Source: CAYOVG01 sp964407285 (GTDB lineage Bacteria; Desulfobacterota; Syntrophobacteria; Syntrophobacterales; Syntrophobacteraceae). Taken from it: a DNA stretch of 9,450 nt. The position numbers and the translations under genes were made by a program. How positions within the stretch are numbered: the stretch's first letter is position 1; every line of letters starts with the position of its first letter. The notes beneath the pieces were generated by a model that ran no database searches, was not told the DNA's origin, and saw nothing but the letters and a program-made list of their open reading frames with translations. The stretch covers positions 1 through 9,450 of the forward strand of contig CAYOVG010000289.1 of assembly GCA_964407285.1 (NCBI GenBank), given 5' to 3'. Positions 1 through 7,089 of the stretch are shown here, one piece after another.

Positions 1-7
1 TGGCGGT

Positions 8-835
8 ATGAGCAGTCTCAAGACAATTGAGAAAAGGGTCTTTGAAGACCTGTTCGGGATGGCGAACGGTTATGTACTCGACTTCTCAAACAACACCTTT
101 GCCGAGTTTTTCCGTGAGACCGCTAATATCGACATCTACGCACCAAAATACGATTTCAACGGAGATTCCAAGGCCAGGCGTTTGCGGGCGTTCTGGGAGA
201 CCGAACCGGATGCCTTGGTCGGCAAGGTACTCGCGGGATTGCTGGAGGTCTGTCAATACAACGCCACACGTAATGGACAGACAAAAGACTCTTCACAATA
301 CGAACAGGCTGCACACATTGTTGCCCGGCTGACTGGCAAAGAGCCTGATCCGGTGGTAACCGAGCAAGAATTCCTGCATCGGCAATATCAGAACATCTCC
401 ATCAAGAACCTTTCCGTCGATCCCTATTTGGTGCCGGTGTTGGAGTCCCGTTTGACGGAGGCGCAGCAATGTCTGGTATCTGCTCCGCTGGCGACAATAT
501 TTCTGTGTGGAAGCATCCTGGAAGGCATCTTACTTGGCGTTGCCTTGGAAAAGCCAAAAGAGTTTAACCAGGCCGGCAGTTCGCCGAAGGACAAGGAGAA
601 CAAGGTCAAGCCGTTCCACGAGTGGTCGCTGGCAAAGTTTATCGACGTCGCCCACGAATTGGGGGCTTTGAAGCTGGATGTCAAGAAGTTCAGCCATGAA
701 CTGCGGGATTTCCGCAATTACATCCATCCCTATCAGCAGCTTGCGTCTAAATTCACACCCGACCAGCATACGGCCGAGATCTGTCTGCAAGTACTGAAGG
801 CAGCCATCGCCGATTTATCAGGAGGCCGGAAATGA
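8..835 (+). CDS. HEPN-like domain protein of a restriction-modification island
   Basis: This 275-residue soluble protein has no signal peptide or membrane segment. I do not recognise a named family with certainty. The N-terminal part (about residues 5-90, with the stretch GYVLDFSNNTFAEFF) resembles the small alpha-helical modules that precede HEPN domains in AbiJ-like abortive-infection proteins. The C-terminal half (about 135-270) is helical and contains RDFRNYIHP at 233-241. R233 and H240 form an R-x6-H pattern, within the Rx4-6H motif of HEPN ribonucleases, so RNA cleavage is possible but inferred. Some HEPN/DUF4145-like proteins are non-catalytic. It lies first in a co-directional cluster ending in hsdR, which supports a defence role. 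The ATG at 8 is the first in view. No ribosome site can be judged and the frame is open to the window edge, so the start could lie upstream. The coding sequence is certain; the function is not. Confidence 0.8.
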   Translation: MSSLKTIEKRVFEDLFGMANGYVLDFSNNTFAEFFRETANIDIYAPKYDFNGDSKARRLRAFWETEPDALVGKVLAGLLEVCQYNATRNGQTKDSSQYEQAAHIVARLTGKEPDPVVTEQEFLHRQYQNISIKNLSVDPYLVPVLESRLTEAQQCLVSAPLATIFLCGSILEGILLGVALEKPKEFNQAGSSPKDKENKVKPFHEWSLAKFIDVAHELGALKLDVKKFSHELRDFRNYIHPYQQLASKFTPDQHTAEICLQVLKAAIADLSGGRK

Positions 836-871
836 GCTGGCACGATAGGCAGATATCTCATTTCGGATTTT

Positions 872-898
872 GTGGACGGAGTGGACTGTGTGGACATG
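872..898 (+). repeat. Three GTGGACNNN tandem repeats, 9-bp period
   Basis: GTGGAC occurs at 872, 881 and 890, exactly 9 bases apart, with variable third triplets (GGA, TGT, ATG). The array lies in the gap between the HEPN-like gene and the ATG at 917. The same 9-base unit reappears inside the following gene at 1311-1392. An in-frame GTG at 872 would extend that gene through the array, but it has no ribosome site. Confidence 0.85.
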
Positions 899-904
899 GT
901 AAAA

Positions 905-913
905 GAGGGAGGG
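905..913 (+). promoter_or_regulatory. Ribosome binding site deciding the start at 917
   Basis: The purine run GAGGGAGGG contains GGAGG at 908-912, four bases before the ATG at 917. The alternative in-frame GTG at 872 and ATG at 896 have no such element, so 917 is the preferred start. Confidence 0.7.
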
Positions 914-916
914 CTT

Positions 917-1558
917 ATGTCTGACCTGATCCCCAAACACGGAGGTTACCGGAAGCTGAAAAGCTTTCAGGTGGCGCAGTTGGTCTACGACGTGACGGTG
1001 CGGTTTTGCGACCGCTATATCGATAAATTCAGCCGCACGCGGGACCAGATGGTGCAGGCGGCGCGGTCGGGCGTGCAGAACATCGCCGAGGGTTCCCAGG
1101 CGTCGGCGACATCGAAAAAGACCGAACTCAAGCTCACCCAGGTGGCCCGCGCCAGCCTGGAGGAACTGAAGCTCGACTACGAGGATTTTCTGCGCCAGCG
1201 AGGGCTGGCGCAGTGGGAGCGGGAGAACCAGCTCCGGCAAGAACTGATTGACCGGCGGTGCCAGACCGCTGACGAGGTGGCGGCGTGGGTGGTGGAGGTG
1301 GTGAAGAAAAGTGGACTTTGTGGACAGATTGGACAGCGTGGACAAAAGGCTGAATCGTCCACGGAGTCCACAGCGTCTACCCTGTCCATCAAGACTTACC
1401 CCGAGTTTTCCGCCAACGCTGCGCTGGTGCTATTGACTGTGGCCTGTTCGCTCCTCGACCGCCAGGTCGAGCGGTTGGCGCAAGATTTCGAAAAAGAGGG
1501 CGGCTTCACCGAGCGCCTTTACCGCGTGCGCACTGCCAAACGGAGGAACGTGCCATGA
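917..1558 (+). CDS. Four-helix-bundle (S23/avd-like) protein with suffix domain
   Basis: This 213-residue protein begins with a four-helix-bundle domain (about residues 10-110, containing RDQMVQAARSGVQNIAEGSQ). That domain is typical of the family of proteins encoded by 23S rRNA intervening sequences and of the avd accessory proteins of diversity-generating retroelements. A C-terminal segment (about 165-213, FSANAALVLLTVACSLLDRQ and on to the end) matches the 'four helix bundle suffix' domain seen in a subset of the family. Members are basic homo-oligomers that bind nucleic acid; the role of this stand-alone form is unknown. No reverse transcriptase or variable repeat is nearby, so it is not a retroelement avd here. 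Residues 132-161 are a low-complexity linker made of Gly-Gln-x then Ser-Thr-x tripeptides, encoded by a 9-bp inverted repeat array. The stop overlaps the next start as ATGA (1555-1558), which indicates translational coupling. Confidence 0.85.
   Translation: MSDLIPKHGGYRKLKSFQVAQLVYDVTVRFCDRYIDKFSRTRDQMVQAARSGVQNIAEGSQASATSKKTELKLTQVARASLEELKLDYEDFLRQRGLAQWERENQLRQELIDRRCQTADEVAAWVVEVVKKSGLCGQIGQRGQKAESSTESTASTLSIKTYPEFSANAALVLLTVACSLLDRQVERLAQDFEKEGGFTERLYRVRTAKRRNVP
1311..1392 (+). repeat. Intragenic 9-bp repeat array, 4 direct and 4 inverted copies
   Basis: GTGGACNNN units start at 1311, 1320, 1329 (TTGGAC) and 1338. The reverse-complement units GTCCACNNN start at 1357, 1366, 1375 (GTCTAC) and 1384 (GTCCAT). 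Both halves keep an exact 9-base period and are separated by 13 bases (1344-1356), so they can fold into a long, regularly interrupted hairpin. The array is in frame, encoding repeated Gly-Gln-x then Ser-Thr-x in the linker between the four-helix domain and the suffix domain. Confidence 0.9.
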
Positions 1559-2961
1559 CCCTCCAATCCCTTTTCTCCCAGATCTTCCTTGGCGAAGACT
1601 CCACCCGCCAGTTCAAAGCGGACGTGAAAAACGCCGAGTCGCTAGCCTCTGAGATGGCGGCTTTTGCCAACACCAATGGTGGCACCATCTTTATCGGCGT
1701 GGCGGACGATGGTTCGACACCGGGACTTTCAGTGCATGATGTGGCCCGCATCAATCAGCTTATCAGCAATGCTGCCAGCCATCTGGTGCGCAGCCCGCTG
1801 GCGGTGCAGACCGAGAACGTAGCGCTTGAAAATGGCCGCATCGTCATCGTGCTGACGGTACCCAATGGGATCGACAGACCCTATTTCGACAAGAACGGGG
1901 TGATCTGGCTCAAGGCCGGGGCCGACAAGCGGCGGGTGAACTCCAAGGAGGAGCTGCGCCGCCTGTTTCAGTTCACCAACCAGTTCCACGCCGACGAGCT
2001 GCCCACCAGGGCGGGAATCGACAAGCTGGACAAGCTGCGTTTCCGCGATTTTCTGCGTGATGTTTACAAACAGGAGTATCCCGATTCCCCCGACGAGTTG
2101 ACCCGCCTGCTACAAAACATGAATCTGGCTACCGACGATGGCAGGCTGAACCTGGCCGGGGTGCTGATGTTCGCCGAGCGGCCGGAATGGATTGTGCCGC
2201 AATTCGTGGTCAAGGCGATTCGCTACCCTGGCAATAAAATCCACGCTACCGACTACCTCGACACCGAGGACTTTTCCGGGCCGCTGCCGAAACTCTTCGA
2301 GGGTGTGCTGGCCTTTGTCATGCGCAACTTGCACAAGGTGCAGGCCGGTCGCGGAGTGAACGCGCCGGGATTGCCGGAGATTCCCGAGGAGGTTTTCGAG
2401 GAGCTGCTGGTCAATGCCCTGGTCCACCGAGATTATCTGGTCAGCGCGCCGATTCGCCTGTTTGTCTTCGACAACCGCATCGAGATAATCAGCCCAGGCC
2501 ATCTGCCCAATAACCTGACAGTAGAGAAGATCCGGACTGGAAACTCCAATATCCGCAACCCGATCCTGGTTTCCTATGTAGCAAAGGGGCTGCTGCCCTA
2601 CCACGGTCTGGGTTCGGGAATAAAGAGGGCGCTGGAAAAGTGGCCGGCCATAGACTTTATAGATGATCGCGATGGCTGCTTGTTCACCGCCACGATTCAT
2701 CGCAAACCCTTGGAAGAGCTGGATCTAGCGGATAAAGGTGCACTAACAGGTCAAGTCGCCGGTTTATCCGGTCATTCTGACCGGATAAATGACCTTTTAA
2801 ATGCATTGCGTACGGAGCCTTCAGCGAGCTATGCAACACTGGCCGAGCGGCTCGAAGTGAGTGAGGCAACGATAAAACGCAATATTCAGAAGCTTAAACA
2901 ACAAAACCGCATCCGCCGGATCGGTTCCAAAAAAACCGGTCACTGGGAGGTCATTGAATGA
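1555..2961 (+). CDS. Schlafen AlbA_2 / GHKL-ATPase / winged-helix regulator (COG2865 type)
   Basis: This 468-residue cytoplasmic protein has three modules. Residues 12-135 form a Schlafen AlbA_2 nucleic-acid-binding domain, with the hallmark EDSTRQFK followed by AFANTNGGTIFIGVADDG at 37-54. Residues 270-385 resemble the GHKL-type ATP-binding domain common in this family: an N-box at EELLVNALVHRDY (282-294), NRIEIISPG (307-315) and GLGSGIKR (351-358). Residues 415-468 form a winged-helix domain (ASYATLAERLEVSEATIKRN). Such proteins are usually annotated as ATP-binding transcriptional regulators or RecG-like; the biochemical role is largely unknown. A ribosome site GGAGGA (1542-1547) precedes the ATG by 7 bases. 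The gene overlaps both neighbours by ATGA, so it is probably made in step with HsdR. It could regulate the operon or be a defence component in its own right. The linker DNA holds a perfect palindrome (2763-2789). Confidence 0.92.
   Translation: MTLQSLFSQIFLGEDSTRQFKADVKNAESLASEMAAFANTNGGTIFIGVADDGSTPGLSVHDVARINQLISNAASHLVRSPLAVQTENVALENGRIVIVLTVPNGIDRPYFDKNGVIWLKAGADKRRVNSKEELRRLFQFTNQFHADELPTRAGIDKLDKLRFRDFLRDVYKQEYPDSPDELTRLLQNMNLATDDGRLNLAGVLMFAERPEWIVPQFVVKAIRYPGNKIHATDYLDTEDFSGPLPKLFEGVLAFVMRNLHKVQAGRGVNAPGLPEIPEEVFEELLVNALVHRDYLVSAPIRLFVFDNRIEIISPGHLPNNLTVEKIRTGNSNIRNPILVSYVAKGLLPYHGLGSGIKRALEKWPAIDFIDDRDGCLFTATIHRKPLEELDLADKGALTGQVAGLSGHSDRINDLLNALRTEPSASYATLAERLEVSEATIKRNIQKLKQQNRIRRIGSKKTGHWEVIE
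2763..2789 (+). repeat. Perfect inverted repeat, 12-bp arms, 3-base loop
   Basis: The arm TTTATCCGGTCA (2763-2774) is followed by TTC and then its exact reverse complement (2778-2789). It lies in codons about 403-412 of the AlbA_2 regulator, in the linker between the ATPase-like and winged-helix domains. It is not followed directly by a T-run, so it is not a standard terminator. Confidence 0.9.
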
Positions 2962-5900
2962 CTCCCTCCCCCTACAATGAAGATACCCTAGTCCAGCAGA
3001 CGACCGCCGAGTATTTAGAGCAAGAGCTCGGCTGGGAGTCGGTGTATGCCTATAATAACGAGGATTTCGGACCGGACAGTCTGCTGGGCCGGAAATCCGA
3101 TCGTGAGGTGGTGTTGACCCGCACCCTGCGCGCCAAGATCGAGGAGCTCAACCCCTGCCTGCCCGCCCCGGCCTATGAAGACGCCGTCAGTCAGATCATA
3201 GCGGTTTCAGCCTCGCAAACCATGACCGCTACCAACCACGAAAAGCACGATCTGATCAAGGACGGGGTACAGGTTACCTTTCACAACGCCAGGGGTGAAC
3301 GGGTGCGCCAGCGCTTGCGGGTCTTCGACTTCGATAATCCCGAAAATAACCATTTCCTCTGCGTGCGGGAGATGTGGGTGCGCGGAGATCTCTACCGTCG
3401 CCGGGCGGACATCGTAGGCTTTGTTAACGGTATGCCACTGTTGTTTATGGAGTTGAAGAACGTCAGTAAGGATATCCGCGCCGCTTATGAGCGGAACTTT
3501 CTGGACTACAAAGACACCGTCCCGCATCTGTTTAATCATAACGCTTTTGTTGTGCTGGCCAACGGGGTGGATGCCAAATTAGGTTCGATTACAAGTCGTT
3601 TCGAACATTTTCACGAGTGGAAACGGTTGGCTGAGGATCAGTCTGGCGTTGTGGCCATGGAGACATTGCTCAAGGGCGTATGTGCGAAAGCTAATTTCAT
3701 GGACCTGGTGGAGAATTTTATCGTCTTCGACGACTCGGCCGGGGAGCCGAGGAAGATTCTGGCCCGCAATCACCAGTTCCTGGGCGTAAACCGGGCCATC
3801 GAGGCGGTGCACGACAGGAAGATCAGAAAGGGCAAGCTGGGGGTGTTCTGGCATACCCAGGGCTCGGGCAAGAGCTATTCGATGGTCTTTTTCACCCGTA
3901 AGGTGCATCGCAAACTGGGTGGCAATTTCACCTTTCTGATCCTCACTGACCGAGAAGATCTGGACACGCAAATCTATAAGACCTTTGCCGGGTGCGGCGT
4001 AGTGGACAACGACCGCGACCCGTGCCGGTCGTCGAGTGGCGAGCATCTTGCCGCGTTGCTTGCCCAGCACAAGTCACATGTCTTCTCGCTGATACAGAAA
4101 TTCAATCATACAGTTGGTGAAGGGGAGGCCTACTCCCAACGCGACGACCTCATCGTCATAACAGACGAGGCCCACCGAACCCAGTACGGCACATTGGCAC
4201 TCAACATGCGTAACGCCCTGCCGAATGCAAGCTATATCGGCTTCACCGGCACACCGCTCTTTAAGGACGACGAGATCACCCGGCGGGTGTTCGGCGATTA
4301 TGTTTCTACCTATGATTTTCAGCGTGCCGTGGAGGATAAAGCCACAGTACCGCTCTACTACGACGCGCGTGGCGACAAGCTCGGTGTGGCGGTCGGCGAC
4401 CTGAACGACCGGATCGCTGAGAAGCTGGAGGAACTGGAGACGGACAATATCGATGTGGAGCAGCGCCTGGAGCAGGAGCTCAAGCGTGACTATCACATCA
4501 TCACAGCCGGGAAACGCCTCGACCAGGTGGCCCGTGATTTTGTGCGCCATTATTCCACGGCGTGGGAAACCGGTAAGGCGATGCTGGTCTGCATTGACAA
4601 GATCACTTGCGTCCGCATGTACAAACTGATCGAATTCTATTGGAACGAGAGAATCAAGGAGCTTGAATCGCAGTTACCCCAGGCCACGGACGAGCAGGAA
4701 GAACAGTACCGGCGACGCCAAATCGAGTGGATGCGCCAGACGCAAATGGCGGTCGTGGTCAGCGAGGAACAGGGCGAGGTCGAGAAGTTCCGCAAATGGG
4801 AGCTTGATATCACCCCGCACCGCCGCCTGATCAAGGAAGGCATCGACCTTCCTGAGGCCATGCGGAAACAGCCTCAGTATCGGAGCATGCAGCGGCTGGC
4901 TCTTGACGATGCGTTCAAGGACGAGCAACACCCGTTTCGCATCGCCATCGTCTGCGCCATGTGGTTGACCGGCTTTGACGTGCCGAGTCTTTCAACCCTC
5001 TACCTCGACAAGCCGCTCAAGGCGCACACGCTTATGCAGGCCATCGCCCGGGCGAACCGGGTCAACGAGGGAAAGAACAACGGGATGATAGTCGATTACT
5101 GCGGCATCCTGAAAAACCTGCGCTGGGCGCTGGCCACTTTTGCTGGAACGGGCGATATCGGTCGCGATGGCACCGGCAGCGAAATCGAACCGGCCAAGCC
5201 CGAGGAGGAATTGCTGGCCGATCTTCATGAAGCGATTGCCTTTATCCGGGCATTTCTGGAGGAACGAAGCGCGTCTCTGGATGAGATCATAGAACAAACG
5301 GGTTTTGCCAGGAATGCGTCGATTATCGCGGCCAAGGAGGCTGCGAACGAAAACGACGAGACGAGAAAACGCTTTGAGGTGATGTGCCGGGCGGTGTTTT
5401 CGAAATTCAAAGCCTGCATCACCATCGAAGGTATCAATGATTGCCGTGGCGACTTCGATGCCATCAACATCGTCTACAAGAGCCTGCAACAGGACCGTGA
5501 GCAGGCAGATATCACCGGTATCATCAGCCAGCTGCACCAGTTAGTGGATGACGCCATCGAGGTTAGGGAAGAAGCGCCAGAAAACGGTACCGGCACCTAC
5601 GACATCAGCAGGATCGACTTCGAACGCCTGCGCCGGGAGTTCGAGCGCAGTCCGGTCAAGCGTACCACTGTGCAGAATCTTAAGACTGCCATCGAAAAAC
5701 GCCTGCAACGTCTGCTCCAGCAGAATCCTTTGCGCACAGATTTCCAGAAACATTACGAGGAAATTGTGGCCGAATATAACCGCGAGAAGGATCGGGTAAC
5801 CATCGAAAAAACTTTTGAAGCGCTCTTGCTATTTGTGGATGCGATGGATAAGGAAGAAAGCCGCGCTATACGTGAGGGACTTGATGAGGAAAGTCTTGCT

Positions 5901-6206
5901 GTGTTTGATTTGCTGAAAAAACCTGATCTGACTCCCGGCGATATCGAGCGTATCAAAGAGGTTGCCGTGGACTTGCTCAAAACACTCAAGGCGGAGAAAC
6001 TGCGGATTGATCATTGGCGCGATAAGGAGGCTACCCGGGATGCCGTTCGCCTGACTATTCGCAACTATCTCTATAGCGACCAAAACGGATTGCCGGAAAT
6101 CTATTCAGTTGAAGACGTAAGTGACAGGACAGAGGCGGTTTTCGTCCATGTGTTCCGGGCGTACCCAACGGTGCCCTCACCCTACTACGCCAACATCGCG
6201 TCGTAG
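2958..6206 (+). CDS. hsdR: Type I restriction enzyme R subunit (HsdR), endonuclease and translocase
   Basis: This 1082-residue protein is full length for HsdR. It is the motor and nuclease subunit that joins HsdM and HsdS, translocates DNA using ATP and cuts far from the recognition site. The N-terminal PD-(D/E)xK nuclease is visible as D151 (RRADIVGF) followed by E165-L-K167 (LLFMELKN). The superfamily 2 motor follows: Walker A HTQGSGKS (299-306), DEAH at 403-406 in VITDEAHRT, FTGTP (429-433), WLTGFDVPSL (669-678) and the arginine-finger motif QAIARANRV (694-702). A charged insert (about 565-620, KELESQLPQATDEQEEQYRR) looks coiled-coil. The C-terminal helical region (about 750-1082), presumed to contact HsdM/HsdS, ends FRAYPTVPSPYYANIAS, a usual type of ending. 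All catalytic residues are intact. The start overlaps the upstream stop as ATGA, with GGGAGG at 2945-2950 as ribosome site. No hsdM or hsdS lies in view, so restriction depends on genes outside the window. Confidence 0.97.
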   Translation: MTPSPYNEDTLVQQTTAEYLEQELGWESVYAYNNEDFGPDSLLGRKSDREVVLTRTLRAKIEELNPCLPAPAYEDAVSQIIAVSASQTMTATNHEKHDLIKDGVQVTFHNARGERVRQRLRVFDFDNPENNHFLCVREMWVRGDLYRRRADIVGFVNGMPLLFMELKNVSKDIRAAYERNFLDYKDTVPHLFNHNAFVVLANGVDAKLGSITSRFEHFHEWKRLAEDQSGVVAMETLLKGVCAKANFMDLVENFIVFDDSAGEPRKILARNHQFLGVNRAIEAVHDRKIRKGKLGVFWHTQGSGKSYSMVFFTRKVHRKLGGNFTFLILTDREDLDTQIYKTFAGCGVVDNDRDPCRSSSGEHLAALLAQHKSHVFSLIQKFNHTVGEGEAYSQRDDLIVITDEAHRTQYGTLALNMRNALPNASYIGFTGTPLFKDDEITRRVFGDYVSTYDFQRAVEDKATVPLYYDARGDKLGVAVGDLNDRIAEKLEELETDNIDVEQRLEQELKRDYHIITAGKRLDQVARDFVRHYSTAWETGKAMLVCIDKITCVRMYKLIEFYWNERIKELESQLPQATDEQEEQYRRRQIEWMRQTQMAVVVSEEQGEVEKFRKWELDITPHRRLIKEGIDLPEAMRKQPQYRSMQRLALDDAFKDEQHPFRIAIVCAMWLTGFDVPSLSTLYLDKPLKAHTLMQAIARANRVNEGKNNGMIVDYCGILKNLRWALATFAGTGDIGRDGTGSEIEPAKPEEELLADLHEAIAFIRAFLEERSASLDEIIEQTGFARNASIIAAKEAANENDETRKRFEVMCRAVFSKFKACITIEGINDCRGDFDAINIVYKSLQQDREQADITGIISQLHQLVDDAIEVREEAPENGTGTYDISRIDFERLRREFERSPVKRTTVQNLKTAIEKRLQRLLQQNPLRTDFQKHYEEIVAEYNREKDRVTIEKTFEALLLFVDAMDKEESRAIREGLDEESLAVFDLLKKPDLTPGDIERIKEVAVDLLKTLKAEKLRIDHWRDKEATRDAVRLTIRNYLYSDQNGLPEIYSVEDVSDRTEAVFVHVFRAYPTVPSPYYANIAS

Positions 6207-6336
6207 AGAATAGGGCCTGCGGTTGTGAATCTTGTTGTAGATGTAGGCCAGGAAACTGCCAATTCTTGTGAGGTTGAGTTAAGCGTAGATTTCAGGTAGG
6301 AGTTTTCGCATTTCTAAAAACCAAAGGCGGTCAGCT
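6207..6336. other. Convergent intergenic gap at the composition boundary
   Basis: These 130 bases separate hsdR from the convergent repressor gene and mark the change from the GC-rich defence block to the phage block. I see no gene, tRNA end, integrase or clear terminator. A weak stem GGCCT/AGGCC spans about 6213-6250. Read on the minus strand, about 6185-6278 gives a short open stretch (FLAYIYNKIHNRRPYSL...) faintly like a transposase end, but it cannot be confirmed. Confidence 0.5.
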
Positions 6337-7005
6337 CTACTCTGGTGCCCTCTCAAAAGGATTTTCCGCGAAAGTGAGAGTGGCCGCCAGGATCCCGACA
6401 TGCACCCAGTCGCGCATCCATGAAGTCGGCAAGATAAGCATTCCGGTCGTCGAGTCCTCCGAGAGAAGCACGACATTTGTCCGTCCGTCGCGGGGATCTT
6501 TCGCTTCGCGATACATTCCTATATAAACTTCTTCTCCCTTCTTGGCAAGAAGGCTTTTGAATCCTTCTACGGCTTCACGCGAGCGCCTTATTATCGCGAT
6601 ATCTCCCTCTGAGAGTTCATCTATCATCGACATTCCCTTTTTGACTACGACTGCGAAGTCCGCCTCTCTGTCCTGGGGGATGACCAGGTCGAGTATCATA
6701 GTCCCCTGTTCCACTCCGTTCTTGTCGAGCATGAAGTCGTCTATGACAGGTATCTTCTTTGAGAGAGGGTTCTGGGCCATCCTTCTTACCTGTTCTTCTT
6801 TCTCGTCTATGACACCAAGAAGGTAGTCGGCAGATACGCCCAGACCCCTCGAGAATCTGAGCAGCACATCGACTGTCGGATTCCGCTTTCTACTGAGGTA
6901 CTGAGAAATCGTAGTCTGCGCTATTCCCGTCAGCTTCGAGAGCGCCACCTGTGTCAGGCCTCTCTTTTTCATTATTTCATCGAGTCTTGCCGCAAAGTCA
7001 ATCAT
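6337..7005 (-). CDS. Phage CI/LexA-like repressor, HTH_XRE plus S24-type domain
   Basis: This 222-residue protein has an N-terminal Cro/CI-type helix-turn-helix (about residues 5-64, with TQVALSKLTGIAQTTISQYLSRK) and a C-terminal domain of the LexA/CI S24 fold (about 85-222, with FAVVVKKGMSMIDELSEGDIAII). It should hold the lysogenic state by binding operators in the switch region beside it. S126 in GMSM matches the peptidase serine. The position expected for the catalytic lysine, near EEVYIGMYRE (158-167), has glycine instead, and no Ala-Gly or Cys-Gly cleavage dipeptide is seen before S126. Self-cleavage may therefore be lost. The start at 7005 is preferred over an upstream in-frame ATG at 7083 because GAGGGGTGAT lies just before it and the HTH begins within a few residues of it. 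It is divergent from the early replication genes and convergent with hsdR. Confidence 0.93.
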   Translation of the reverse strand: MIDFAARLDEIMKKRGLTQVALSKLTGIAQTTISQYLSRKRNPTVDVLLRFSRGLGVSADYLLGVIDEKEEQVRRMAQNPLSKKIPVIDDFMLDKNGVEQGTMILDLVIPQDREADFAVVVKKGMSMIDELSEGDIAIIRRSREAVEGFKSLLAKKGEEVYIGMYREAKDPRDGRTNVVLLSEDSTTGMLILPTSWMRDWVHVGILAATLTFAENPFERAPE

Positions 7006-7011
7006 TTTTAT

Positions 7012-7020
7012 CACCCCTCT
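7012..7020 (-). promoter_or_regulatory. Ribosome binding site of the repressor gene
   Basis: On the minus strand AGAGGGGTG, continuing into ATAAAA, precedes the start at 7005. It decides the start in favour of MIDFAARLDE over the longer open frame from 7083. Confidence 0.7.
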
Positions 7021-7021
7021 A

Positions 7022-7050
7022 ATTCTAGCATTATTGCATATGAAATACAA
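7022..7050 (-). promoter_or_regulatory. Candidate repressor promoter
   Basis: On the minus strand TTGTAT (7050-7045), a 17-base spacer and TAGAAT (7027-7022) resemble a sigma-70-type promoter. Transcription would begin near 7015, inside the ribosome site, giving an almost leaderless message. That recalls maintenance transcripts of some phage repressors but also weakens the call. A second, upstream start is possible. Confidence 0.35.
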
Positions 7051-7089
7051 TGAGCAGGCTATATGTGTTATAAATATCTCCATATATGC

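Noticed and set aside
16..50. Two small inverted repeats (TCTCAA/TTGAGA and GGTCTT/AAGACC) at the start of the first gene
   Set aside because: They have six-base arms in coding sequence with no shared unit and no supporting context, so they could easily be chance.
872..916. Longer four-helix gene starting at GTG 872 through the repeat array
   Set aside because: There is no ribosome site before 872 or the in-frame ATG at 896, whereas a GGAGG lies before 917. The extra residues are just the translated repeat.
818..1345. Minus-strand open frame of 175 codons opposite the four-helix gene
   Set aside because: It is a shadow of a GC-rich real gene. Its protein is low-complexity His/Leu/Pro-rich with no recognisable domain.
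2110..2700. Minus-strand open frame of 196 codons opposite the AlbA_2 regulator
   Set aside because: It is antisense to conserved ATPase motifs that clearly code on the plus strand, and it has no recognisable domain.
6185..6278. Minus-strand transposase C-terminus remnant (FLAYIYNKIHNRRPYSL)
   Set aside because: It is only about 30 codons, lacks catalytic residues, overlaps a normal hsdR end, and has no terminal repeats. The resemblance is too weak to call an insertion sequence.
6310..6335. Terminator for the repressor gene on the minus strand
   Set aside because: A short GACC/GGTT stem before TTTTT is only about 4 pairs, one of them wobble.
7006..7083. N-terminal extension of the repressor to ATG at 7083
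   Set aside because: The 26 extra residues are unlike HTH repressors and would run over the switch region. A good ribosome site precedes 7005.
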